Shown here piece by piece: positions 6,629-12,753 of a DNA stretch of 12,753 nucleotides (position 1 is its first letter; every line of letters begins with the position of its first letter). Made by a program: the position numbers and the translations under genes. The DNA is from Lachnospiraceae bacterium (GTDB lineage Bacteria > Bacillota_A > Clostridia > Lachnospirales > Lachnospiraceae). Below the pieces are notes generated by a model. The model ran no database searches and had not been told where the DNA came from. It saw only the letters and a list, made by a program, of their open reading frames with translations. The stretch lies in contig JAFPAZ010000038.1 of assembly GCA_017390645.1 (NCBI GenBank), positions 1 through 12,753 of the forward strand, given 5' to 3'.

Positions 6629-8587
6629 ATGAAAATTACATTAAAAGATGGTTCATTTAAAGAATATGATCACGCCATTCGTGTGTTGGATATTGCCAGC
6701 GATATCAGTGAGGGGCTTGCCCGCATGGCATGTGCTGCAGAAATAAATGGAGAGGTGAAAGACCTTAGAACAGTAGTAGAAGAAGATTGCGAATTAAATA
6801 TATTGACTTTCAACGACGACTTGGGAAGGAAAGCATATTGGCATACTACCTCCCATGTTCTGGCTCAGGCAGTGAAGAGATTGTATCCAAATGCAAAACT
6901 TGCCATTGGACCGGCCATTGACACTGGATTTTATTATGATTTCGACTGTGAATCTTTCGCAAGGGAAGATTTGGATAAGATCGAAGCAGAAATGAAGAAA
7001 ATTATAAAAGAAGGCGATAAATTAGAGTATTTTACTTTAAGCAGAGAAGAAGCAATCGCGTTGATGAAAGAAAAGGACGAACCTTATAAGGTGGAATTAA
7101 TTGAAGATTTAAAAGAAGGAGAGACTATTTCCTTCTATCGTCAGGGTGAGTTTGTAGACCTTTGCGCAGGTCCTCACTTAATGTCTACCAAGCCAATTAA
7201 AGCATTTAAATTAATTTCTTCTTCCGGTGCATATTGGAGAGGTTCTGAAAAAAACAAGATGTTAACCAGAGTTTATGGAACTTCCTATACCAAGAAAGCT
7301 GATTTGGACGAATATCTTGCACATTTGGAAGACATTAAGAAGAGAGACCATAATAAGCTTGGAAGAGAAATGGAATTATTTACTACGGTAGATGTAATTG
7401 GACAGGGACTTCCATTATTAATGCCTAAGGGTGTAACTATGATTAATACCTTGCAGAGGTGGATTGAAGATGAAGAGGAAAAGAGAGGTTATGTAAGAAC
7501 TAAGACTCCTCTTATGGCAAAATCTGACTTATATAAGATTTCCGGACATTGGGACCATTACAAAGAGGGAATGTTCGTGCTAGGAGATGAGGAGAAGGAT
7601 AAGGAAGTATTTGCACTTCGTCCTATGACTTGTCCATTCCAGTATTATGTGTATAAAAACAGCCAGAAAAGTTATCGTGACTTACCACTTCGCTATGGAG
7701 AAACCTCAACATTATTCCGAAATGAAGATTCCGGAGAAATGCACGGATTAACCAGAGTGCGTCAGTTTACTATTTCAGAAGGCCACTTAATTGTAAGACC
7801 GGATCAGATGGATGAAGAATTTAAGGGATGTCTTGATTTGGCGAGATACTGCCTTAAGACATTAGGTGTAGAAGAAGATGTCACTTACCGTTTGTCAAAA
7901 TGGGATCCAAACAATAAGGAAAAATATATCGGTTCTGAAGAAGTCTGGGAAGAAACCCAGGGAAGAATCCGTAAGGTGTTAAATGAGTTGGAGATTCCAT
8001 TTGAAGAGGCAGAAGGAGAAGCAGCTTTCTATGGCCCTAAGGTAGATATCCAGGCTAAAAACGTATATGGAAAAGAAGATACCATGATCACCATTCAATG
8101 GGATGCCATTTTGGCAGAACAGTTTGACATGTATTATATCGATCAGAATGGAGAAAAAGTTCGTCCGTACATTATTCATAGAACCTCTATGGGATGTTAC
8201 GAGAGAACACTTGCGTGGCTGATTGAGAAATATGCAGGTCTGTTCCCAACTTGGTTGTGTCCGGAACAGGTACGTATTTTACCTATCTCTGAAAAATATC
8301 ATGGATATGCGAAACAGGTAGAAACTACCTTGAAAGAAAATGGAATTCGTGTAACTGTAGATGAACGTGCAGAAAAAATTGGTTATAAGATTCGAGAAAC
8401 CAGATTAGACCGAGTTCCTTATATGTTGGTGGTAGGTCAGAATGAAGAAGAGAATAATGTAGTTTCTGTACGTAGCCGTTATCTTGGAGATGAGGGACAA
8501 AAGTCTTTAGATACCTTCGTTAATGATATTTGTAAGGAAATCAGAACAAAAGAAATCCGTAAAATTGAAGTAGAAGAGAATAAGTAG
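6629..8587 (+). CDS. thrS: Threonyl-tRNA synthetase
   Basis: Class II synthetase that charges tRNA-Thr in the cytoplasm; 652 residues, full length. Order of domains: TGS (about 1-62), editing domain with HxxxH (His72, His76) plus Cys179 and His183, catalytic core (about 245-540), and HGTP anticodon-binding domain (about 545-645). The three expected zinc ligands that select threonine are present: Cys335 (MTCPF), His386 (SEGHLI) and His517 (IIHRTS). Motif 2 begins FRNEDSG (363-369) and motif 3 is MGCYERTLAW. Segments around Cys335 (CPFQ) and after motif 2 (RQFTISEGHLI) differ from the common bacterial CPGH and RGFTQDDAHIF, marking a divergent sub-type. AAGGAG (6616-6621), seven bases before ATG 6629, fixes the start; an in-frame GTG at 6593 has no such site. 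It has its own strong promoter and no visible U-tract terminator downstream. Confidence 0.97.
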   Translation: MKITLKDGSFKEYDHAIRVLDIASDISEGLARMACAAEINGEVKDLRTVVEEDCELNILTFNDDLGRKAYWHTTSHVLAQAVKRLYPNAKLAIGPAIDTGFYYDFDCESFAREDLDKIEAEMKKIIKEGDKLEYFTLSREEAIALMKEKDEPYKVELIEDLKEGETISFYRQGEFVDLCAGPHLMSTKPIKAFKLISSSGAYWRGSEKNKMLTRVYGTSYTKKADLDEYLAHLEDIKKRDHNKLGREMELFTTVDVIGQGLPLLMPKGVTMINTLQRWIEDEEEKRGYVRTKTPLMAKSDLYKISGHWDHYKEGMFVLGDEEKDKEVFALRPMTCPFQYYVYKNSQKSYRDLPLRYGETSTLFRNEDSGEMHGLTRVRQFTISEGHLIVRPDQMDEEFKGCLDLARYCLKTLGVEEDVTYRLSKWDPNNKEKYIGSEEVWEETQGRIRKVLNELEIPFEEAEGEAAFYGPKVDIQAKNVYGKEDTMITIQWDAILAEQFDMYYIDQNGEKVRPYIIHRTSMGCYERTLAWLIEKYAGLFPTWLCPEQVRILPISEKYHGYAKQVETTLKENGIRVTVDERAEKIGYKIRETRLDRVPYMLVVGQNEEENNVVSVRSRYLGDEGQKSLDTFVNDICKEIRTKEIRKIEVEENK

Positions 8588-8590
8588 TTA

Positions 8591-8599
8591 TGGTATAAA
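8591..8599 (+). promoter_or_regulatory. Possible extended -10 for the lipoprotein genes (weak)
   Basis: TGGTATAAA (8591-8599), just after the thrS stop codon, fits an extended -10 (TGnTATAAA). No acceptable -35 lies 16-18 bases upstream. The motif TATAAACAG occurs here (8594-8602) and again at 8638-8646, flanking a hairpin. Confidence 0.25.
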
Positions 8600-8602
8600 C
8601 AG

Positions 8603-8627
8603 CAGCCTGCCATAATTTGGCGGGCTG
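8603..8627 (+). other. GC-rich stem-loop after thrS, without a U-tract
   Basis: CAGCCTGCCA (8603-8612) pairs with TGGCGGGCTG (8618-8627) over a five-base loop, ten pairs including one G-U. It is followed by TGTGACC, not by a T-run, so it is not a standard terminator. It could protect the thrS mRNA 3' end, pause polymerase, or sit in the leader of the lipoprotein transcript. Confidence 0.55.
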
Positions 8628-8713
8628 TGTGACCGGATATAAACAGGGGAAGACAGTTGTGAATAGCTGAGAATGGTATTTTGTAATATTCCAATGAATG
8701 AAGGAGGCGTAAA

Positions 8714-10045
8714 ATGATGAGCAAATGGACAAAGATAGGTGCCCTTTTACTAGCAGGTTGTTTTGCAGCAGGATTAATGAGCGGATGTGGGAAAGAAGAA
8801 AAAAATGAGATTGTCTTAATGAATTTTAAATCGGAAGCAAAAGAAGCATATCAGACGATTGCAGACGAATATTACAAGCAGACAGGTGTGGAAGTAAAAA
8901 TTGTTTCTCCGGAAGATGGAACTTATGATGAAACTTTGGCTGAAATGATGGAAGGCAAAGAGCAACCTGCTATTATTCAGTTAAATGGATATGTGAGTTA
9001 CGAGAAATGGAAGGATTATTGTGAGAATCTGATTTCTTCTTCTTTATACACAGATATGACGGATCAGAGTATGGTTATTTCCGGTGCCACTACGATAGAT
9101 GCGATTCCTTTTGCTTTGGAAGGTTACGGAATTATCTATAATGATGCTATATTGCAGAAATATTTTCTGCTTGAAGAGAAAGGAACGGATTTTACATCTG
9201 TTTCGGAAATTGATTCTTATAATGAATTTGAAAAACTGGTGCAGGACATGACTGCACATAAAGAAGAATTGGGAATTGAAGGTGTATTTGCTTCTACGTC
9301 ACTGGCTGAAAATGAAAGATGGCGCTGGTCGAATCATCTGTCAAATCTTCCGTTGTTTTATGAAATCGGAAAACAGACTTCTTATGGAAATTATATGATT
9401 GCAACCATTGCCACGAGAGAAATTAAGTTCACTTATGAGAATGAATTTAAGAACATATTTGATTTGTATATAGAAAATTCCTGTTCGTCGAAAAATCAGC
9501 TGGTAAATAAAACTACAGAAGATTCCATGGTGGAATTTGCAACTGGAAAGTGTGCCATGGTACAAAATGGCAGCTGGTCCTATCAGCAGATTGCTTCAGC
9601 AGAAGGAAAAGTGGTGAAAGATGGTGACATAAAGATTATGCCGATTTATATTGGTGCGCCAGGGGAATCTTCTCAGGGAATATGTATTTCTACAGAAAGT
9701 TACTACGCAGTAAATAAAAATGTTTCTGAAGAAGAGAAAGAAAAAGCCATTGCCTTTTTAGAGTGGATGTATACAACAGATGAAGGTGCCGCCATGGTGG
9801 CAAATGAACTGGGATTTTATGCACCATATAAGAAATTTAATAAAATGGAATACAGTAATCCTTTGGTAAGCGAGGTTTTGGAATGGAATGAAAGAGCAGA
9901 TATCAGTAATGTTCCATGGATTTTTCCTTCTTATCCGAGTGAAGCCTTTAAGGATGCATTAGGACGGGATTTATTAGAATATGTAGAACAGAATATTACC
10001 TGGAAGGCTCTTGTAACAAATACAAAAGAAAACTGGGCCAAATAA
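8714..10045 (+). CDS. Extracytoplasmic solute-binding lipoprotein, sugar-binding (MalE/UgpB-like) type, first of pair
   Basis: A 443-residue ABC-type substrate-binding protein resembling the carbohydrate-binding family 1 (COG1653-like); the ligand cannot be read from sequence. The N-terminus is a lipoprotein signal: basic MMSKWTK, a hydrophobic stretch, then LMSGC with Cys25 as the likely lipidated residue, leaving the protein tethered outside the membrane. Family landmarks are the first strand IVLMNF, EGYGIIYND (136-144), the region around NGSW (285-288), and the C-terminal FLEWMYTTDEGAA helix. It is clearly paralogous to the next gene, with shared blocks such as HKEELGIEGVFASTS. Besides Cys25 and Cys16, it has Cys103, 257, 280 and 324, all matched in the paralogue. 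AAGGAGG (8701-8707) precedes two adjacent ATGs (8714, 8717), and either could be used. No permease or ATPase gene lies beside it, so it may share a transporter encoded elsewhere or act as a sensor. Confidence 0.88.
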   Translation: MMSKWTKIGALLLAGCFAAGLMSGCGKEEKNEIVLMNFKSEAKEAYQTIADEYYKQTGVEVKIVSPEDGTYDETLAEMMEGKEQPAIIQLNGYVSYEKWKDYCENLISSSLYTDMTDQSMVISGATTIDAIPFALEGYGIIYNDAILQKYFLLEEKGTDFTSVSEIDSYNEFEKLVQDMTAHKEELGIEGVFASTSLAENERWRWSNHLSNLPLFYEIGKQTSYGNYMIATIATREIKFTYENEFKNIFDLYIENSCSSKNQLVNKTTEDSMVEFATGKCAMVQNGSWSYQQIASAEGKVVKDGDIKIMPIYIGAPGESSQGICISTESYYAVNKNVSEEEKEKAIAFLEWMYTTDEGAAMVANELGFYAPYKKFNKMEYSNPLVSEVLEWNERADISNVPWIFPSYPSEAFKDALGRDLLEYVEQNITWKALVTNTKENWAK

Positions 10046-10087
10046 CAGGAGTTACATAATAGATGTATATGTCTGCACAGGCATTAA

Positions 10088-10119
10088 CATGTTGCTGCTT
10101 ACAGGTGAACAGCAACATG
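10088..10119 (+). other. Stem-loop between the paired lipoprotein genes
   Basis: A perfect ten-bp inverted repeat pairs CATGTTGCTG (10088-10097) with CAGCAACATG (10110-10119) around a 12-base loop. There is no T-run, so it is not an intrinsic terminator. It lies 25 bases before the second lipoprotein start and could be an operator, an mRNA processing or stability element, or a translation modulator. No matching hairpin precedes the first lipoprotein gene. Confidence 0.6.
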
Positions 10120-10126
10120 ATACAAA

Positions 10127-10140
10127 TGAAAGCGCGGTGA
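10127..10140 (+). promoter_or_regulatory. cre-like sequence overlapping the RBS (weak)
   Basis: TGAAAGCGCGGTGA matches the left half of the CcpA operator consensus (TGAAAGCG) perfectly but the right half poorly; about 11 of 14 positions agree with a typical site. It overlaps the GGTGA (10136-10140) that serves as ribosome binding site for the ATG at 10145. Catabolite control of a sugar-binding-type protein would make sense, but a half-site of this length can occur by chance. Confidence 0.3.
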
Positions 10141-10144
10141 AATT

Positions 10145-11476
10145 ATGAAAAAGAAAAGTATTTTATTAGGTATGGCATTGTTAGCCGGAATGTTAACGGG
10201 ATGCGGTTCGAAAGATAAAGAAATCTATTTTTTGAATTTTAAGCCGGAAGTAACCGATGTATATTATGAAATTGCAGAGGCTTATGAAGAGGAAACAGGA
10301 GTAAAAGTAAAAATAGTCACAGCAGCCTCTGGTGAATATGAGTCCACTTTAAAGTCTGAAATGGCAAAAAAACAGCAGCCGGCCATTTTTCAAATTAATG
10401 GTCCTATTGGGTATGAATCATGGAAGGACTATTGTAGTAACTTAATTGATACTGAATTGTATAAACAATTAATCCAACAGGAAATAGCAGTTACTTCCGG
10501 AGCAGGAGTATATGGAATTCCTTATGTAGTGGAAGGATATGGTATCATTTACAATGATGACATTATGAAGAAGTACTTTGCACTGCCGGATAAGAAATCG
10601 AAATTAAATTCCGCAGATGAAATTCATACATTTTTAGAATTAGAGCAAGTTGTAGAAGATATGACACTGCATAAAGAGGAATTAGGGATTGAAGGTGTCT
10701 TTGCATCTACGTCTATGGGCTCTGGCCAGGTATGGAGGTGGCAGTCCCATCTTGCTAATCTCCCTTTCTGGGCAGAGTTTAAGGATGACAAAGGATATAA
10801 CTCACCTGTTTTAGCAGGGCTTGCAGCAGATAACGTAGAATTTAAGTATGAGGATAAATATAAACAGATTTTTGACTTGTACATTAATCATTCCTGTACA
10901 GATAAACAGTTGTTAGGAGATAAGACGGTTGAGGATTCTGTAGCGGAATTTGCTATGGGACGCTGTGCTATGATACAAAATGGGAACTGGGCATGGGAAC
11001 AGATTAGTAATACAGAGGGTTCTGTGATAGAGGCTGAAAATATCAAAATTATGCCTATTTATATGGGATTAACCAACGAAGTAGTGCAGGGGCTTTGTGT
11101 AGGAACCGAAAATTATTTAGCAATCAATTCCCAGATCAGTGAAGAAGAACAGCAATTAGCTGTAGATTTTCTTGAGTGGCTCTTTACCAGTGAAGAGGGT
11201 AAAAAATACGTGGTAGAAGACTTAAAGTTTGTTACTCCGTTTAAGGGATATGGTAACTATGAATACAGCGATCCCCTTGCAAATCAGGTGGTGACTTGGA
11301 TGAACAACGAAAATGTAAATACCGTTCCATGGGTGTTTGTGTCCTTCCCATCTGTGAATTTTAAAAATGTGTTTGGAGATGCACTTTTAAGATACTGTCA
11401 GGGTGATATGGAATGGGAAGAAGTAGTAACCACAGTTCAAGAAAGCTGGGAACAAGAAAGTAAGAGTCGTGAATAA
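10145..11476 (+). CDS. Extracytoplasmic solute-binding lipoprotein, second of pair
   Basis: A 443-residue paralogue of the preceding protein, the same length and by eye about half identical. The signal sequence MKKKSILLGMALLAG leads to a canonical lipobox LTGC with Cys20 lipidated, so it is anchored on the outer face of the membrane. Shared landmarks are the IYFLNF first strand, WKDYC (93-97), EGYGIIYND (130-138), HKEELGIEGVFASTS (176-190), AMIQNGNW (275-282), IKIMPIY, and the aromatic PWVFVSFPS near the C-terminus. Cys97, 251, 274 and 318 match the four extra cysteines of its neighbour. The ligand region differs (GNWAWEQI here, GSWSYQQI there), so the two may prefer different ligands. The ribosome binding site is only GGTGA, weaker than that of the first gene. 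The gap between the genes is 99 bases, with a hairpin but no terminator, so co-transcription with unequal output is likely. No transporter membrane genes are nearby. Confidence 0.88.
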   Translation: MKKKSILLGMALLAGMLTGCGSKDKEIYFLNFKPEVTDVYYEIAEAYEEETGVKVKIVTAASGEYESTLKSEMAKKQQPAIFQINGPIGYESWKDYCSNLIDTELYKQLIQQEIAVTSGAGVYGIPYVVEGYGIIYNDDIMKKYFALPDKKSKLNSADEIHTFLELEQVVEDMTLHKEELGIEGVFASTSMGSGQVWRWQSHLANLPFWAEFKDDKGYNSPVLAGLAADNVEFKYEDKYKQIFDLYINHSCTDKQLLGDKTVEDSVAEFAMGRCAMIQNGNWAWEQISNTEGSVIEAENIKIMPIYMGLTNEVVQGLCVGTENYLAINSQISEEEQQLAVDFLEWLFTSEEGKKYVVEDLKFVTPFKGYGNYEYSDPLANQVVTWMNNENVNTVPWVFVSFPSVNFKNVFGDALLRYCQGDMEWEEVVTTVQESWEQESKSRE

Positions 11477-11490
11477 AGAGAAACAGGTAA

Positions 11491-11518
11491 TTGTAAAACT
11501 GTCAAAAACTTGTATAGG
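11491..11518 (+). promoter_or_regulatory. Possible promoter of the maf unit (weak)
   Basis: TTGTAA (11491-11496) and TATAGG (11513-11518) are spaced by 16 bases, each matching four of six consensus positions. A separate start for maf is plausible because about 145 bases separate it from the lipoprotein gene, but read-through is equally possible as no terminator is visible. Confidence 0.28.
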
Positions 11519-11542
11519 GTAATCAAAAGGAATAAAAGAGAG

Positions 11543-11605
11543 AAAGGACACGGTATGCAGGACCGGGGTTTTGGTGCCTGCTCCTTAAAAGAAAGTTTTT
11601 TAAGG
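11543..11605 (+). other. Structured maf leader with competing hairpins
   Basis: GCAGGACC (11557-11564) pairs with GGTGCCTGC (11573-11581, one bulged G). The same fold can extend so that AAGGA (11544-11548), the Shine-Dalgarno core for ATG 11555, pairs with TCCTT (11582-11586). A second perfect stem, CCTTAAAA (11583-11590) with TTTTAAGG (11598-11605), uses the same CCTT, so the extension and the second hairpin exclude each other. This could gate translation. The region is also open in frame with maf, so it might instead code for an N-terminal extension. Confidence 0.4.
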
Positions 11606-11620
11606 CATGGTGTTGGAAGT

Positions 11621-12184
11621 ATGATAAAAATAGTATTAGCATCAAAATCACCCAGAAGAAGTGAATTGCTACAGCGAATGGGTTTGGAATTTGAAATTTT
11701 GCCTTCGGATTTGCCGGAACGAATTACAAAAGAAAAACCGGAAGAAATTGTTATGGAATTATCCGTGCAGAAGGCAAGGGAAGTAGCGAAAAAGTGTCAG
11801 AATGCATTGGTAATCGGAGCGGATACTATTGTAGTAAACGATGGAAACATCATGGGTAAACCTAAGGATGAACAGGAGGCTGTCTGCATGCTGAAAAAGT
11901 TAAGCGGACATGCTCATCAGGTATTGACAGGAGTTACTCTGATTAGAAATCAAACAGAAGAAGTTACTTTTTACGAAGAAACCAAAGTTAAGGTTATGGA
12001 ATTGTCACAAGAAGAGATTTTGGCTTATGTTGCTACGAAGGATTGCTTAGATAAGGCAGGAGCTTACGGTATACAGGGAGAGTTTGCGAAATTTATTACA
12101 GGAATTGAAGGAGACTATAATAATGTAGTGGGTTTCCCTATTGCAAGAATTTATCAGGAATTAAAGAACATGGGAATATTATAA
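11621..12184 (+). CDS. maf: Maf family nucleotide pyrophosphatase (dTTP/UTP pyrophosphatase type)
   Basis: House-cleaning enzyme that hydrolyses nucleoside triphosphates, including modified ones, to monophosphate and pyrophosphate in the cytoplasm; Maf proteins are also linked to septum formation. From this ATG it has 187 residues, the usual size. Signatures are LASKSPRRSELL (6-17), ADTIV with the probable catalytic Asp68, GKPKDEQEA (79-87), SGHAHQVLTGV, and the C-terminal IEGDYNNVVGFP (162-173), which points to the YhdE-like dTTP/UTP class over the 7-methyl-GTP (YceF) class. The start is debatable. ATG 11621 fits the family N-terminus but has only a poor GGAAG next to it, whereas in-frame ATG 11555 has a good AAAGGA (11543-11548) and would add 22 residues unlike known Maf proteins. 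The next gene starts nine bases after the stop, with its ribosome site touching the maf stop codon. Confidence 0.93.
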   Translation: MIKIVLASKSPRRSELLQRMGLEFEILPSDLPERITKEKPEEIVMELSVQKAREVAKKCQNALVIGADTIVVNDGNIMGKPKDEQEAVCMLKKLSGHAHQVLTGVTLIRNQTEEVTFYEETKVKVMELSQEEILAYVATKDCLDKAGAYGIQGEFAKFITGIEGDYNNVVGFPIARIYQELKNMGIL

Positions 12185-12193
12185 GGAGGAGCT

Positions 12194-12753
12194 ATGGCAG
12201 CAGAAAACGTATTTCAAGAGAATGTAGATTATTTAATTGAAGCAAGAAAAACCTTGATTCTTGTAGATAAAATTAAAGAAGAATTGGAAACGCAAAGAGT
12301 TGCCGCAAAGCGTCTGAAAAAAACGGTGGAAGCCGAGCATAAGGCAATTGAGGATGAAATTTCTGCGACACTAAAGCGTAGAAAAGAAGAAATTGCAGCC
12401 ACTTATGATAAAGAAATAGAGGTAAATAGGGCTAAGATAAAACAAATCAAGGCAAAACGGGATAAAAAGAAAAACCAGAGAATGAATCAGAGGATGCAGG
12501 AAGAAACCTACGAAGTAAAAGAAAAAAACCGCCAGTTAATGACGGAAATGCGAACCAAATTTAAAAAAGCTCACATTCCGGGGTTTTGCTGTCATAAATG
12601 GTTTTATAATATATTTTTGCCGGAAACTGTATTAGAATATATCTTGTTTTTTATGTTTTTTGTTTTAGTGATTCTTGGTTTTCCTGTGTTGGCATCTTTT
12701 TTGATAAGCAGCAAGGTGGAATTAAACGCAAAGGACATGCAGGAACTGGTTTC
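12194..12753 (+). CDS. Coiled-coil membrane protein, unknown function, 3' end missing
   Basis: An open frame without a stop runs from ATG 12194 off the window edge, 186 codons visible. AAGGAGGA (12183-12190) overlaps the maf stop codon and strongly supports the start and translational coupling. I do not recognise the family. Residues 1 to about 125 are almost entirely charged and helical (runs of Lys, Glu, Arg), consistent with a long cytoplasmic coiled coil. A short Cys-containing segment, PGFCCHKWF (about 129-137), precedes a strong membrane helix at about 148-170 (ILFFMFFVLVILGFPVLASF). A hydrophilic segment, SSKVELNAKDMQELV, begins the likely extracytoplasmic part, cut off by the window. 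Coupling to maf may only reflect co-transcription. A structural or cell-envelope role is a guess from shape alone. Confidence 0.8.
   Translation, partial: MAAENVFQENVDYLIEARKTLILVDKIKEELETQRVAAKRLKKTVEAEHKAIEDEISATLKRRKEEIAATYDKEIEVNRAKIKQIKAKRDKKKNQRMNQRMQEETYEVKEKNRQLMTEMRTKFKKAHIPGFCCHKWFYNIFLPETVLEYILFFMFFVLVILGFPVLASFLISSKVELNAKDMQELV

Noticed and set aside
8603..8627. Stem-loop after thrS as an intrinsic terminator
   Set aside because: The stem is strong but it is followed by TGTGACC instead of a T-run.
8479..8732. Minus-strand open frames across the thrS end and the following gap
   Set aside because: They overlap the coding end of thrS, lack ribosome sites and show no recognisable protein features.
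8750..8761. LAGC at residues 13-16 of the first lipoprotein as the lipobox
   Set aside because: The hydrophobic stretch before Cys16 would be too short for a signal peptide; LMSGC with Cys25 aligns with the lipobox of the paralogue.
1..12753. CRISPR arrays, tRNA or rRNA genes, insertion sequences, phage genes
   Set aside because: No regularly spaced repeats, cloverleaf-like sequences, transposase motifs or att-like duplications were seen on either strand.

Overview
This is an AT-rich stretch that reads like a chromosome of an anaerobic Firmicute, most likely class Clostridia and probably the Lachnospiraceae. The assignment is an inference. It rests on strong AGGAGG-type ribosome binding sites, sigma-A promoters with extended -10 boxes, U-tract hairpin terminators, Gram-positive-style lipoproteins, and a very large soluble TPR-GGDEF protein of a kind common in that group. 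There is no sign of phage, transposase, CRISPR, rRNA or tRNA. Most of the window is ordinary housekeeping sequence with a few lineage-specific genes.

Layout. (1) 1-2228: a single-gene unit for transketolase (tkt) with a good promoter and a U-tract terminator. (2) 2103-2432: an AT-rich gap without a gene, followed by a 1089-residue diguanylate cyclase. This protein has a degenerate STAND/AAA-like N-terminus, a long TPR-like helical middle, a GAF-like domain and a complete GGDEF domain. (3) 5754-5893: a compact double-terminator region between convergent genes, built around a long imperfect palindrome. (4) 5885-6397, minus strand: a small single-pass membrane protein of unknown function. (5) 6398-8587: a divergent intergenic region with an excellent promoter, then threonyl-tRNA synthetase (thrS). 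(6) 8588-11476: two tandem paralogous extracytoplasmic solute-binding lipoproteins with no permease or ATPase gene beside them. (7) 11477-12753: maf (nucleotide pyrophosphatase), then a tightly coupled coiled-coil membrane protein cut off by the window end. No U-tract terminator was seen between thrS and the end of the window, so these genes may be partly cotranscribed.

How the genes might work together. tkt, thrS and maf are core metabolism, translation and nucleotide-pool sanitation. The c-di-GMP synthase and the two orphan sugar-binding-type lipoproteins are the accessory part. The most interesting signals are the pseudo-ATPase N-terminus of the cyclase, the duplicated binding proteins with four matching extra cysteines, and the leader of maf. 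In that leader two mutually exclusive hairpins overlap a Shine-Dalgarno sequence and a possible alternative start. I found no clear self-contained new system. These are leads with stated limits.
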